Shown here piece after piece: positions 1 to 9,639 of a stretch of 23,530 nucleotides of DNA. How positions within the stretch are numbered: position 1 is the first letter of the stretch; each line of letters opens with the position of its first letter. Under the pieces are notes generated by a model. The model was not told the origin of the DNA, ran no database searches, and worked only from the letters and a program-made list of their open reading frames with translations. Made by a program: the position numbers and the translations under genes. Source of the stretch: Chara braunii (lineage: Eukaryota; Streptophyta; Charophyceae; Charales; Characeae); the NCBI GenBank assembly GCA_003427395.1, contig BFEA01000248.1, positions 1,262,027 through 1,285,556 on the forward strand. The letters are read 5' to 3'.

Positions 1-1200
1 ACAACATCCCGATGCGGGCAGTCCCTCGCCTCGTACCTACGTCGAGTTGTCACCCTGCTTGGCCTGAGCATGCCTGTCAGGTTCGCTTGTGCGCCACAGT
101 CTGCCGCGGCCCCACATCAACCCCGCACGCCCAGCACCAGCTCATCGGATCGCCCAACTCTCTACTCACCTGCCAACTTCTGCTCGTTAGTCGATCCTCT
201 CGACCACGCTAACTCCAAAAGATCTTAAAGAGGGAAATTAATCGTGCTTGCGAGATTTATAGAATGCATGCTTTGCACGAGATACTCGGGATCGTGTTTT
301 GGTGGGAGGAAGAAGGAGGAAGGAAGTGCCTACGCCTGCATGGCCAGTCCGCGGCGTGGAGGATGTAGCCACACTCCACACACCGATCCGGTCATGCAAG
401 CGTTCAGGCCAATAGGACGGAGGAGAGGTATGTGCGCGCAAGGGCACCACAAAAGATATCAAGAATGAGAGGATTACAATTCTGATCACGCCCGCCAAAA
501 CAAAAATCACAGTTACACACGAGATTAAGGTGCGGGAAAGCCAGAACACAGTTCCCGACGTGGTAGAGCGTGGGCAAGCAGGAAACGCCGCGCAACTGAA
601 ATTGAGATGCGCCCAAATTCCTATTCTAGGTCCCAATTACAAACAGAAAAATCCGAGCGAAGCAAATTGCGAGAGGCCGCAGGGGCTCGACATCAGTTGA
701 AAATTCAAAAAGATTTCCCCGCGAGACAATTGCGTCGAAATTCCCATTTCCCACAGTAGAACAATAAAGAAGCTATGACAATTGTTTATTCATCGTGCTT
801 GCTGAGGTGCGATCAACTATCAACCGTCGTGGGTCCAAACCAGCCTTCAATCGAAAGAGACAAGAAAAAGCAAGGGCATCCATGCAAACCGCCAGGCCAT
901 TCCGACTCAGCCATTCCCCCCCCCCCCCCCCCCCCCCCCCCTCCCCTAAGCGCGATCTTTCCCGTCGTCGTTGTTGTCATCAACGGGGGGGCCCGAACCC
1001 AACTACCCCTGTTTNCAGGCATGACAAAGTGGGAAGAAGACTCTTTTATTTTTTATTTTTTTTATCTGTTGATTAGGGCCGAAGGAAAGCATTGTTGGGT
1101 TGGTTACCTCCCTCCGTTTTCCCCCCCCCCCCCCCCCTTCCTTGATACCGCCTTGCGCAGAAATCCGTGTGGTTGTTGAAAACAGTTTGTCACATATGTG
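1..1200. repeat. Dispersed ~1-kb repeat, copy A
   Basis: Positions 1 to about 945 and 1144 to about 1189 align base for base with 13232-14226 in the same orientation, at roughly nine identical bases in ten by eye, with few indels. Copy A carries about 200 extra bases between two poly-C runs (916-941 and 1121-1137); copy B lacks them. The window opens at the exact base where copy B leaves its (CT)n tract, so copy A is probably also preceded by a CT microsatellite outside the window. A 66-codon frame at 12-212 is open in both copies, but its amino-acid differences are many and unconservative, so I do not call it a gene. No transposase or RT motif is visible. The family is unidentified; a non-autonomous transposon or a solo LTR are options. 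Confidence 0.85.
916..1140. other. Poly-C-bounded insert specific to copy A
   Basis: A 26-base C run (916-941) and a 17-base C run (1121-1137) bracket about 180 bases that have no counterpart in copy B, where a single interrupted C-rich tract (about 14143-14167) leads straight into the shared sequence. A single N lies at 1015, and the insert also contains a T-rich stretch around 1045-1068. Either the insert entered within the C tract, or copy B lost it by slippage between two C runs. Assembly error at the homopolymers is possible. Confidence 0.6.
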
Positions 1201-1977
1201 ACGCCCAAGGGGTTCCAATCTTGAGCAAACTCCCGCTTGCTCCGTCATTTACTGGTCTTAAAATTTGCCAACGATCATCGTGGGGTTGTCACGTGCCATT
1301 TACTGTAAGATGAGAGTGTGGAGGTCATCCAAGGTGGCATCGCGAACCCCGATCCTAGAGGTTGTCGGGGAAAGGCAATCTGATGACGGAAGGAGGGAGA
1401 GGAGGGTGAGCTTGGGGGAGAGGCGGTAGAAAGCGACTCCGCTCCTGATCCCCAGTGGGGAGCCGGATGTAATGGATGGTGCGATGTATGCCGGGGAAGC
1501 GGTGATCCTGGTGAGGGAGGGAGGCGAGGTAATCAGGATAGAGAGTGCACAGGGTGCGGGGGATCGCAACACGGAGATCCTCATAACCTTCGTACGCGGG
1601 GATTACGCCCGAGATATTCTATATTGTTGTAATCTCGCCATGCCGCGCTGAAGAGGAGGACGTGGAGGGGAAAATAGGTTACGATGGATTGAGTGGAGGC
1701 GTGCGGGAAGATGGTGACACCAAGATGGGTAGAGTAGAGAATTAATGCTAGAGCTGCGCTAGCGCTAGCGCCCCAACGTCGGCGGACCGGTAGGGCCCGG
1801 TCTCCTCGGCTCGACTAGCGCCAGGGGAGAATAGTTCCCTGACTGCTGGGCCTGCGCACGTGCCCGATAGGTGCGAAGTGGCTTGTGGCCACTTGGCGCC
1901 TGTTGTATGGTGATACTGACGTCCCGTGACATGTCAGCAGGGGTAGCGTCAGTCGTGGGATTACATAGTGTAGAACT
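1201..1977. other. Region without supported gene
   Basis: Short open frames exist on both strands here (for example minus 1300-1584), but none shows a recognisable motif, and the competing frames on the opposite strand look equally plausible. A perfect 12-bp palindrome lies at 1190-1201, where the similarity to copy B fades. A perfect 16-bp palindrome made of GCTAGC units lies at 1756-1771. Otherwise the sequence is GC-rich and unremarkable. Confidence 0.5.
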
Positions 1978-3075
1978 GTGTGTGTGGCGCAGCTAATGGG
2001 GGGAGAGATGGATTTGGTAGGGAAGCTACAACAACAAGCAGTAGAATGGATTGCCACATTGGAGGAGGGATGCAAGCAGATGCAGACGATAGTGGGATTG
2101 CTTATGCAGCGGCAGCATGAAGGGGGGGAGATCGATGGGGGAGCGATCTCGATGGACCAGTGGTTGGAAGATAGGATTCAGGAGTTGTTGGACATCATAT
2201 GGGAGCTGGAGGATGGGCCGGATCCCCGGCTTCACGTCGAGGCGGGCGGATGATAGGTTGGCTGCTTGCAGAGCCCTCTTCACATTGGGGCGAGATCTGC
2301 GCAATCAGATAGAGTATCGGTATGGACTGTTGGCAGATGAAGATGATTGCGTTGAAAATATAGATAACAGTAACAACATCAGTTACAGCGACATCAACGA
2401 CTGGGAGGATGTCAATAATAACAAGGAGGGGGGGGGCGACGTCCACGGCTGCAGCATGATAGGAGCGGTACGACAGGAGGACGTGGAAGATAATGGACAC
2501 ACCAACAACAAAAACGACAACAATGACAACAACAACAACAACAACAATATCAACAATATCAACTATAGCGATGGTGCGCAGGGATTGGGATTGGGCGAAA
2601 ATTCCGCGAAATGGGTGAAGGGGGTGCGAAGGATGACAATAACATCAACAACGGTGACGAGAACAACACCAACGACAACGCCAACAACAACAATATCAAC
2701 AACAGTGACATCATCAACAATGATTGCGACGATGGAGGCTATGACAGCCATGGGATCGGCGGGAAAGAGAGGGGAGATGGGGGGTGCGACGTCCACGGCT
2801 GCAGCTTGACGGGAGTGATACTGCAGGTGGGTGCGGAAGACAATGGAGTTGTCAACAACAACAACAACAACATCTACACCAAAAGCGGTGATCGTGTCAG
2901 CGGCATGCTCAGCAGCAAGGTGTGTGCATCCGCTTTTGCCAGTTGTATGGGGGGTGAGGGGAGGGGATTGGCTGAGGTCGATAGAGAATGGATGGGGATT
3001 GGAAGAAATGGACTGATGATTTCCCCCTCCCTCGGACCCTACCAGTTTGGCTGGCATCGGGTTGGGATAGGATAG
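1978..3075 (+). pseudogene. Asn-rich, frameshifted ORF of unknown function
   Basis: I do not recognise a family. The first part (1978-2253, ATG candidate at 2008) reads as a charged, helix-prone segment with spaced Leu/Ile (such as WLEDRIQELLDIIWELEDG), possibly a short coiled coil. It ends at a stop. Coding-like sequence then continues in the frame of 2117-2809, rich in Asn and Asp from AAC/GAC runs, and then in the frame of 2611-3075. The frames change because a block is repeated at a spacing of 350 bp, which is not a multiple of three. This could be an exon of a degraded host gene, a transposon ORF, or a triplet-repeat region that is open by chance. The opposite strand is also open over part of it, as expected for AAC/GTT repeats. 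Confidence 0.3.
2370..2880. repeat. AAC-rich minisatellite with 350-bp offset duplication
   Basis: Runs of AAC triplets occur near 2500-2550, 2640-2720 and 2850-2875. A GC-rich 20-mer at 2436-2455 recurs perfectly at 2786-2805, and similarity continues about 60 bases downstream of each copy into another AAC run. This shows a duplicated unit of about 350 bp. The offset shifts the plus-strand reading frame between the two units. Confidence 0.7.
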
Positions 3076-3304
3076 TTGCCGCTCCCCGCCCCCTTGGTTG
3101 GGTGGGGTTGCCCGGTCCACAACCTCATTGAAGGAGGGGGTGGGTCGCCCCTCGGGTGGTGTGATTGCCTGCTAGGGATGTGGGATACGAATTTTGATTT
3201 GGGTCTCCTTCCCTTTCGCAGGTGATCCCTCTGCTCTTTTTCAAGATACAGGAAGGACCGTATTGCTTTTGTGATTGCACAAATGTCATGTGTGTTTGAC
3301 TCCT
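3076..3304. other. Spacer, nothing recognised
   Basis: These bases separate the Asn-rich frame from the tandem array. A minus-strand open frame (3125-3346) runs across the border into the array, but it has no motif and its composition looks random. I see no repeat or RNA structure of note. Confidence 0.4.
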
Positions 3305-3935
3305 CGCCTGCTGGATTGATGTCTCATTTTGGTTGCGAGGCTCCATAGATCAGATCGATAGGGACGCTGGGCTCGTCTTCCAGCACATACAGTCATACCA
3401 TGGCACTAGGACGATGGACCTGATTTCCAGCACATATAGTTTCATCATTTGGATAGGGTCACTAGTCACAGTGTTGGACTACTCATTACATCAAGATTAC
3501 GGTTTCGCCTGATAGGATTGCTGTCTCGTTTTGTTTGTGAGGTTGTATAGATCAGATTGACAGGGATGCTGGACTCTTTTTCCAGCACATACCATGGCAC
3601 AAGGATGTTGGACCTGATATCCAGCAGATATATTTTCATCATTTTTATAGGATTAGGGTTTCGCCTGAGAGGATTGCTGTCTCGTTTGTTTGTGAGGTTC
3701 TATAGACCAGATTGACAGGGATGCTAGACTCTTTTTCCAGCACATACATTCACACCATGGCACAAGGACGCCGAACCTGATTTCCAGCAGATATATTTTC
3801 ATCGTTTGTATAGGGACGCTGGACCCCATTTCCAGCAGGTGTAGCTCCCCACCAATAGATGGAGCCTTCACCGCTGGGGCCTACTTACCAGGGATGCTCT
3901 TATCGTTTGTATAGGGACGCTGGACCCCATTTCCC
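3305..3935. repeat. Degenerate tandem array with seven 19-nt inverted repeats
   Basis: Three long units start near 3305, 3506 and 3662 with the shared sequence CGCCTG..GGATTG; the spacings are 201 and 156 bp. Units share blocks with the core CCAGATTGACAGGGATGCT, CCATGGCAC and ATATATTTTCATC. Within them a 19-nt element recurs at 3366-3384, 3413-3431, 3568-3586, 3607-3625, 3723-3741, 3770-3788 and 3818-3836. It has a left arm like GCTGGA, seven loop bases, and the almost invariant right arm TCCAGC. A 33-bp stretch at 3801-3833 is repeated exactly at 3902-3934. The array lies just downstream (minus sense) of the gypsy third ORF, so it may belong to the 3' UTR or LTR of that element, or be an unrelated satellite. 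Confidence 0.8.
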
Positions 3936-4287
3936 ATATACGAAGTAGGGCTGGTGGACGAGGGAAGGAGGAAAAGGGTGCCGGTTGGAGGGGAATGGGG
4001 GCCGTCCAGCGATCTGGTGGATGGCGAGGTAATCAAGGGGATGACGGGATAACAATCGAGGGCGCAGCCCGAGTGCCCGCATCTCCACATAGGCGAACGG
4101 TGGGCCACTGTGATGGAGGGGATTGAGCCGGCATTGGACTTCTTCTGCGGCATCTGCTTCTGGATCCCTCCGCAGTGGAGACGCCATCTCCTCCGGACTC
4201 CTCTTGTGGTAACTCCGGATTGCATGCTGGATCGTCTTGCAACAGCCTCGCGCCTGGCTCCTATGACTCTTGTACTGGGCGCTTCCG
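3936..4287 (-). other. Possible 3' end of the gypsy element, unresolved
   Basis: This lies between the array and the last confident codon of the third ORF. Minus-strand frames 3900-4451 and 4033-4242 stay open and could be a frameshifted continuation of the third ORF. The codon pattern is not convincing in any single frame. I could not find a clear polypurine tract or LTR start, and nothing here matches the sequence next to the primer-binding site at 11704 onward. Confidence 0.3.
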
Positions 4288-5597
4288 TTATGCCTTCTCC
4301 TGTCGCCTCTGAGCCGCGGCTTCGTCTTCCTCCTCACTCTGTCCACCGGAACCGCCTGATTCGTCCAACCCACTTCCTTCCGACCCGGTTTCCACCGATT
4401 CCCGATAGTCCGGGTCGTCCGATCCGGCCTCCGAGTCCTCTTCTTCTTCATTCGTGTCTTCCCTCTCTTCCTCCTCTGCTTCTTCTTCTTCCTCTTCTCC
4501 CTTTCCCACCTCCACTCTTCGGATGGTCAGATCCCACAAAGTGATACTGGTCACATCGATGACCAAATAGTCGCCCGACGAAGGGAGGTAGATGTTATCG
4601 TCGTCGAGTTCCGTGCACGTGGACCACAATAGTTGTGGGGTAAACGTTCGAGGGAGCGCCGCGGGCGTGGATCGTTCCTCACAGCGCGAAAGGATATCCA
4701 GAGGTAGATCGTCCACGGGTTGGGCCAGAAACACCAGAACTTCGCTTGTAATTGGCTCGAGATGTCCATCGCGCACCTGCTCGAAGAGTATCCCCAGCAG
4801 CTCCCCCTCCGTGTCCGTCCTCCAAGCTTGGACGATCAGCAGCTCCACATCATCATTGGGAACTTCGTCTTCCTGCCGGCTTAGCTCAATGAAACATCAA
4901 CTCGAGAAGGCAAAAGTTGAGCGAGACGTACACGTGCCACCACTCTGTCCACTTGCTCGCGTCCAGGATTGGTACGTCCAGCTGCCTGATTCGAAAGGAG
5001 AGGGGAAGGTCCATAACGGACTGCCAGAAAGTAGGGAGATCGGAAGGAAGCTCGAAGGTCGAAAGGCGGTGTCGGACACTGCCGGTTCATTGAGGCGGCA
5101 TAAAAGGAAGAAGTTACAGGAGGATGATCTCTTGCGTGTCAGGAAACATCTGGAGTTGGCTGAGATCGATATCCTTGGTGGAATTGATCCGATCGCCCGG
5201 TTAGGCTGAGATCGATGTCGTTGGTGGAATTGATCCGATCGCCCAGGCGGCCGTGAGATCCCGCGCCCAGAGTCCCAATTGCTAGAAGATGCATGTATGA
5301 GCCGTCGGATGCAAAGTCGTAAGATCTTCGGTGAAGGTGACGATCACTATCACGTGGCTGACACCTGGTGGAGACAGCCGCAGGGAAGCCGATACTTCGA
5401 CCAATACTCTCGCCTGCTCGCTAGTTCGTGCGAACCGAAATTCCACCGCCGCATGGATGGCCCGCCGTGCTAAAGAAAGTCGTAAATCAGAGCAGATCTG
5501 GACTTAATCATGGCCGTTGCACCTGTCATATCAACGAAATGTGGCCCCCGGGTCTCATTAAGCGCTCGTTGATGACCTGCTCGGTAGAAAAACTCAT
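4288..5597 (-). pseudogene. Gypsy third ORF (env position), unknown product
   Basis: This coding-like region starts at an ATG (5597-5595) that overlaps the pol stop codon in the arrangement ATGA. The frame is broken: stops follow early on, and the readable frame changes near 5480, near the 46-bp duplication at 5158-5249, and near 4890. Recognisable pieces include EFRFARTSEQARVLVEV (about 5450-5400), a Trp-rich segment with LPTFWQSVMDLPLSF and WTEWWHVYVSLNFCLLE (about 5040-4910), and a long intact C-terminal part (4848-4288) ending in a Glu/Ser/Gly-rich acidic tail. The original length would be near 430 codons. I recognise no family. No signal peptide or clear transmembrane helix is visible, so a classical envelope protein is not supported. 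Its place after integrase suggests an element-encoded accessory protein. Confidence 0.6.
5158..5249. repeat. 46-bp tandem duplication
   Basis: 5158-5203 and 5204-5249 are adjacent direct copies that differ at a few bases (for example GATATCCTTGG against GATGTCGTTGG, and at the unit ends). The unit length is not a multiple of three, so it changes frame within the third ORF of the gypsy element and is one of its disabling lesions. Confidence 0.85.
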
Positions 5598-6974
5598 GGC
5601 GATGGGGGAGAAGTTGGTGATGGAGGTTGAGAGGAAGGGGAGTCAAAGTATTCGAGCTCGAGGTCGTCGTCTTCCTCCGCAGAATCGAAGGATGATACGG
5701 ACGATGGGAGAGAAGGAGAAGGAGGTAACGAACGAAGGTAGGACACGTGTCGGATGATCGGTCGAGCCGATCGACTTCCCGAGGCCTTTGGCGCAAGCCG
5801 CACCGTGTTCACTCCACCAGGACCGAGCTCGACTACGGGAAATCACCCGAAGAATCGTGGCGCTAACTTGCCTTGGCGAGCACATTTCCTCACCTGCACT
5901 ATGTCCCCTAATTTGTACTGGGGCCGAGGTCCGGCGTTCCCATTTCAGGCCTCATAACTTTGGACCTGCCGACCATAGGTCATTTCGGTCATCCGCTGTC
6001 TTTTTTGGGCTAACCGGGGGAGGGTTTTTTCCATTAATTCCAAGTGGCGTTGGGCCTTGTCTTTGACTATCGCTCTCGTAGTCCGCCTCGCAAGGGTCGT
6101 TTTGTCATTCAAGTTTGGCAGGGTTACACAAGCCAAACTATTGGTCCGTAACTGAAAAGGGGTCAGGCCAGTGGACTCATGAGGGGTCCCCCGGTGGATA
6201 GCTAGGATATGGTCTACGATATCGGGCCAAGGTCTCGTGTCACGTGCCGCGATATTTCCTCGCAAGGCGGTCTTAATGACTCGGTTCGCATTTTCTGCCA
6301 GTCCGTTCGATTGCGACATATGGGGAACCGTATTAAGGATCGAGACACCATGTATGACTAGGCTCCTCAAGACTTCCCCTCGGAATTCTGCCCCGTTGTC
6401 CGTTAAAATTTCCTCGGTATCCTGATGCTTTCCAAGGAAACGATTGACATATCGCACTATCTTCGCCGTCTGTCGCGTTTTACACAGGTAGGCCTCGATC
6501 TATTTCGAGAAATGATCTACGAACACCGAAAGAATTGAATATTCGCAACTATTCGGTCCATGGGGCATTATAATATCTGTTGTATCCATGTTAACCCTTT
6601 GGAACGGTCGCGCGACTATAGTGGGTACCATTGACCTAGGCGGATGAACCGACGCTTTATACTCCGCGCAGACTGGATAATTTTTTACGATGAATTTAAC
6701 CTCGTCCTGGATGTTGGACCAATACCACTCGTTTTTGTGAATTGCAGCTTCCGTGAATCTGACAACAATGAGCGGCAGTTTCCTTGTGGGCCGCCTTAAA
6801 CCAGTAGTACCTCATGAATGGATGAGGCACCAACATCCAAATCCCACTACCATCAATCTTTCGATTTTCTAACCGTCCGTTGTTCCTTCGATAGTCATGT
6901 GCCCTCTCGTTAGCTCGCCTCCAATCTTCCTTGGTGAATTCTCGGAGCGAGTTCCCTACCACCGTGGCTAACAA
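5594..6974 (-). pseudogene. Ty3/gypsy integrase with GPY/F-like region and acidic tail
   Basis: This enzyme would insert the element cDNA into host DNA. The N-terminal part (6974-6700) has the HHCC zinc-binding region, with two His around AHKETAAH. A frameshift follows, and the second Cys of the CxxC pair is Tyr (CAEY). The catalytic core has all three acidic residues: Asp in VNMDTTD (about 6592), Asp in LTDNGAEF (about 6400) and Glu in GLAENANR (about 6295). The last two are 35 residues apart, as in DD35E integrases. A stop replaces the usual Trp in FSKxIEAY. After a stop at 5945-5947 the same frame continues with KLGDIVQVRKC and KLAPRFFG, like the GPY/F module, with another stop after FFG. 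It then runs into a Ser/Pro-rich acidic tail ending at the TGA 5596-5594. No chromodomain was seen. Confidence 0.9.
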
Positions 6975-7079
6975 AACGACATCCGTTCATACTTTCGCTC
7001 GTCAAAATTTATGTCTCTTTTCCAGCCCTTCGGACGTGGCTTCGAGGAATCGAGCCTCCGTTGGGATTTTATCGGTTCG

Positions 7080-7241
7080 ACACAAGGGACATAACCAGGT
7101 TTTATCTGCGTTTCTGTATTGGATACAGAAACCGTGGGCCCGAGAGACACACCGTCCACAACCTACCCACTCGGCATATCCTTCCCCACTAGGACGCATA
7201 GGAACCGAATAGACTCGCGATATTGCTTCACAAAAATAACA
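7080..7241 (-). pseudogene. PHD finger embedded in gypsy pol
   Basis: Within the open minus frame 7256-7002, counting its first codon as 1, the zinc ligands are C6, C9, C33, C36, H41, C44, C56 and C59, giving the C4-H-C3 pattern of a PHD finger. The spacing C-x2-C-x23-C-x2-C-x4-H-x2-C-x11-C-x2-C fits the family. The conserved aromatic two residues before the seventh ligand is W54 (TWLCPLC), and W30 precedes the third ligand (EWVGCGRC). All eight ligands are intact although the element is decayed. The same frame runs on, through two TGA codons that could come from CGA, into the integrase N-terminus, so the finger is part of pol and lies between RNase H and integrase. PHD fingers usually read histone H3 tails. 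A role in chromatin targeting of integration is inference. Confidence 0.8.
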
Positions 7242-7453
7242 AAATTTGTTGGGCAAGGAAAAAACGAAGAGGATGATAGGGGAGAAAGAGGGCCCCTGGT
7301 ATTACCTTCCCCACCCATCGTCATTGCGTCCACGTGTCACTACCAGGAGGGCCGGGGCAGAATGGCTACTTCTTCGTACAGGGGTCCCTTGGCTGGTTCC
7401 GACTTATTCCACGGAGTAATCTCCTCACCTTTTGCCACCTTGCTTGGCTTGTG

Positions 7454-7835
7454 CAGTCGGGTCAATCCGTATGTGTTTCCGTGCTTTTCCGTCTTCCGAT
7501 GAATGATGTTGAAGTCGTACTCCTGTAGCCGGACAGCCCATCGACTAATCATGCCCGTGTAGTTGGTGAGCCATTTGAGAGCTAGCAGGGGCTCGTGATC
7601 CATGACGAGGAGGAACTTATGTTCATACAGATACGATGGAAGTGTTGAATTCCCCAGACGGCCACGTAGCATTCGCCTTGCGGGGCAGAGTCATTCCTTC
7701 TCTCGTTAGGTACAGTCCGTGAAGGGTACTCAATGACGTGTTCGCAACCTTCCTTTCCCTTTTGGGCCAAAATAGCGGAAATCGCCTCAGGCTGTCACTC
7801 CGTAATGAGAATGAACTCTTCCTCAGGATCGGGCC
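7454..7835 (-). pseudogene. Ty3/gypsy RNase H domain
   Basis: This domain degrades the RNA strand of the RNA/cDNA hybrid. Recognisable motifs are the start FILITE followed by a stop where TDW/TDA is usual (so the first catalytic Asp reads Glu), ILAQKGKEG, a frame change near 7680, VMDHEPLLAL with its Asp, SRWAVRLQEYDFNI, and HGNTYGLTRL at the end. In related elements the last motif reads N-A-D-G-L, so the final catalytic Asp has become Tyr. Two of the acidic active-site positions are therefore lost, and the copy cannot be active. It follows RT directly and precedes the PHD finger after about 200 bases of stop-containing linker. Confidence 0.85.
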
Positions 7836-8800
7836 GAATCAAAATAGGTGCGGAGGCGAGGGCCTCTTTCAAAGGGACAAAGACATGTTCCCACTCTGCA
7901 TCCCACTTGAGTGACTGATCTTTCCGTAGGAGGTTTGTCAGGGGTCGAGTGATCACCGCGAATCCCTTCATAAACCTCCGGTAGTACGAGGCCAGCCCCA
8001 AGAATGCTTAAATCCGCGTCAGCGACGTGGGCATAGGAGCTTCTCGAACCACCTCAACTTTTCTCAAATCTGGCCACAAACCTCCTCGTGTCACCACGTA
8101 TCCCCAAAACAAGATTACCAAGAGGAAAAACTTACTTTTCTCCAGCGCAATCTTGAATCCAGCATCCCACAATGCCCCGAGCGTCCACTCAATGTGCTAA
8201 GCATGTCCGTGAAACGATTCGGAATACACCAAAATATCGTCCATATCCACAATGACGAAGAAGTTGATCATTCCATGAGTCAGTCAGGTCTTATTGACGA
8301 AGTTTTGAAAGGAGATGTTCATCGCCCTCTGAAAGGTAGTTGGCTCATTGCATATTCCAATAGGGCAACGAACCCACTGCCAAGTGCCTTCGAATAATAC
8401 GAATGCCGTTTTCGGCCGATCCTCCTCCATAACCAGGATATGATGGAACCCATTGCAGATATCAAACTTACTAAAATATGTAGCACACCCAATCGCATCC
8501 AACAGATCATCAATCTTGGGGAGGGTTACACATCCTTGATCATGATATCATTCAACTTCCTATAATTGATGCATATGTGAATCGACCCGTTCTTCTTTGG
8601 GACTAGAACTACAAGGAATGATCATGGTCCAGCAGCGGGCTCAATCCAACCATTAGCTTAAAATTCCCTGATTCGTTCCAACGCTGTTTTTCGTTCGGTA
8701 AGGGAGTACCGGTTTGGCTTGCAGTGGATGGGTGGGTGCATTCCGGCTTGGATTTCATGCTGAATAACTAACGACAACCCGATATCTGTGTCCTTTACGC
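7836..8800 (-). pseudogene. Ty3/gypsy reverse transcriptase domain
   Basis: This polymerase would copy element RNA into cDNA. In order on the minus strand: HPPIHCKPNRYSLTE (pre-finger), a stop at 8660-8658, LVPKKNGSIHICINYRKLND, TYFSKFDICNGFHHI with the first catalytic Asp (about 8455), KTAFVLFEGTWQWVRCPIG, NEPTTFQRAMN, and then VDMDDILVYS near 8240-8270. In that box the Tyr of YxDD is Asp, but both Asp of DD remain. After HGHA a TAG replaces what is probably Gln. FLGLASYYRRFMKGFAVITRPL (7960-8000) and LKWDAEWEHVFVPLKEAL close the domain. Several frame changes occur near 8500, 8290 and 8010. The motif order and sequence are typical of plant Ty3/gypsy elements. Confidence 0.93.
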
Positions 8801-9639
8801 TAATCGCTCCTTGATATTCGGTTAGGATATCTGCGATTAGTCGATGTGTTTCGTCGGGCACATACTGGGGCACATGTAGTTCATAAAGTTGTCCATGTAT
8901 GTTAACCGTTATCTGTTTCGTACCCATTTTACTACCGTTCCCTGGCGGAGAAGCGGAGATGAACGAATTATCCGATCGCCAGGAGAACACCGTGGCGACC
9001 ATTTGGGCATCTTCCTCCCGGATTGCCACGTGTTCCTCGGGCGTTATACCATCATCAATATCTCGCAAGTTTGCAGGCTTCTCGGTGATCTTGATCCCGA
9101 GTTGGTAAGGGTTGCTGCGCTCAAGGGGTTTCAAAGCTCCGTCTTCGGCACCCTGTCGCAGCAATCAGACCTCTTTCCTTGTAGAGAGAAGCGACCGGGG
9201 TAGTCCCGAAATATCGCAGAATGCTTTCTTATCACTGTATCTCGAGAGAAGCGGCGCGGTGGCTTCGTATAGGGTGGGGTTCCGAAGAATCAGCCATTCG
9301 GGATATCTGAACGAGAGGTTCCCCTAAGATTAGAGCCCATGTTCGTTGGAGGCTCCATTCCGTCAGGACGAAAGTTTTCGTCGTTTTCTGCCATACGGGG
9401 TAATGAATCAATTGGTGTACTGAATCCCAAATCTTGGGATCGGTTTCATTCTCACCTTCTAAGGAGCTACTTAACCAACCGCGCCTTTTTTCTCTCGTCC
9501 GTTTTCTCGACGGGTTCCCTCGAGGTGATTACATGGAGTGGTTCTCCACTTCCGGGGGGAGCCTTCCGGGTCGTAGTGAGTACAGTTCGGAGATTTAGAC
9601 ACATGAAGATAACATACGGCTTCCCGTCCGTGCTCGTCT
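8801..9639 (-). pseudogene. Gypsy protease-RT linker
   Basis: Minus frame 9164-8658 is open for 168 codons and leads into RT. It includes EEHVAIREEDAQMVA, a Ser/Gly stretch, LYELHVPQYVPDETHRL and EYQGAISVKDTDIGL. The last resembles the segment just before the RT fingers in Ty3/gypsy polyproteins, where DIG precedes a His-x-Ile motif. Upstream to 9639 the frame is broken by stops and shifts and is rich in basic and Pro residues. No separate enzyme is expected here. Confidence 0.7.

Noticed and set aside
12-212. 66-codon frame present in both copies of the 1-kb repeat
   Set aside because: It is open in both, but amino-acid differences are frequent and unconservative, so it is better explained by shared repeat sequence.
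1300-1584. Minus-strand 94-codon frame
   Set aside because: The opposite strand offers an equally plausible frame and neither shows a motif.
3305-3935. CRISPR-like array
   Set aside because: Repeats are degenerate, unevenly spaced and lie in a eukaryotic transposon context; no cas genes.
4110-4544. Plus-strand 144-codon Pro/Leu-rich frame
   Set aside because: It is the complement of the acidic Glu-rich tail of the gypsy third ORF, whose minus frame is the better supported one.
5945-7256. Chromodomain after the integrase
   Set aside because: The sequence after the GPY/F-like part is a low-complexity Ser/Pro/acidic tail without the aromatic cage pattern of a chromodomain.
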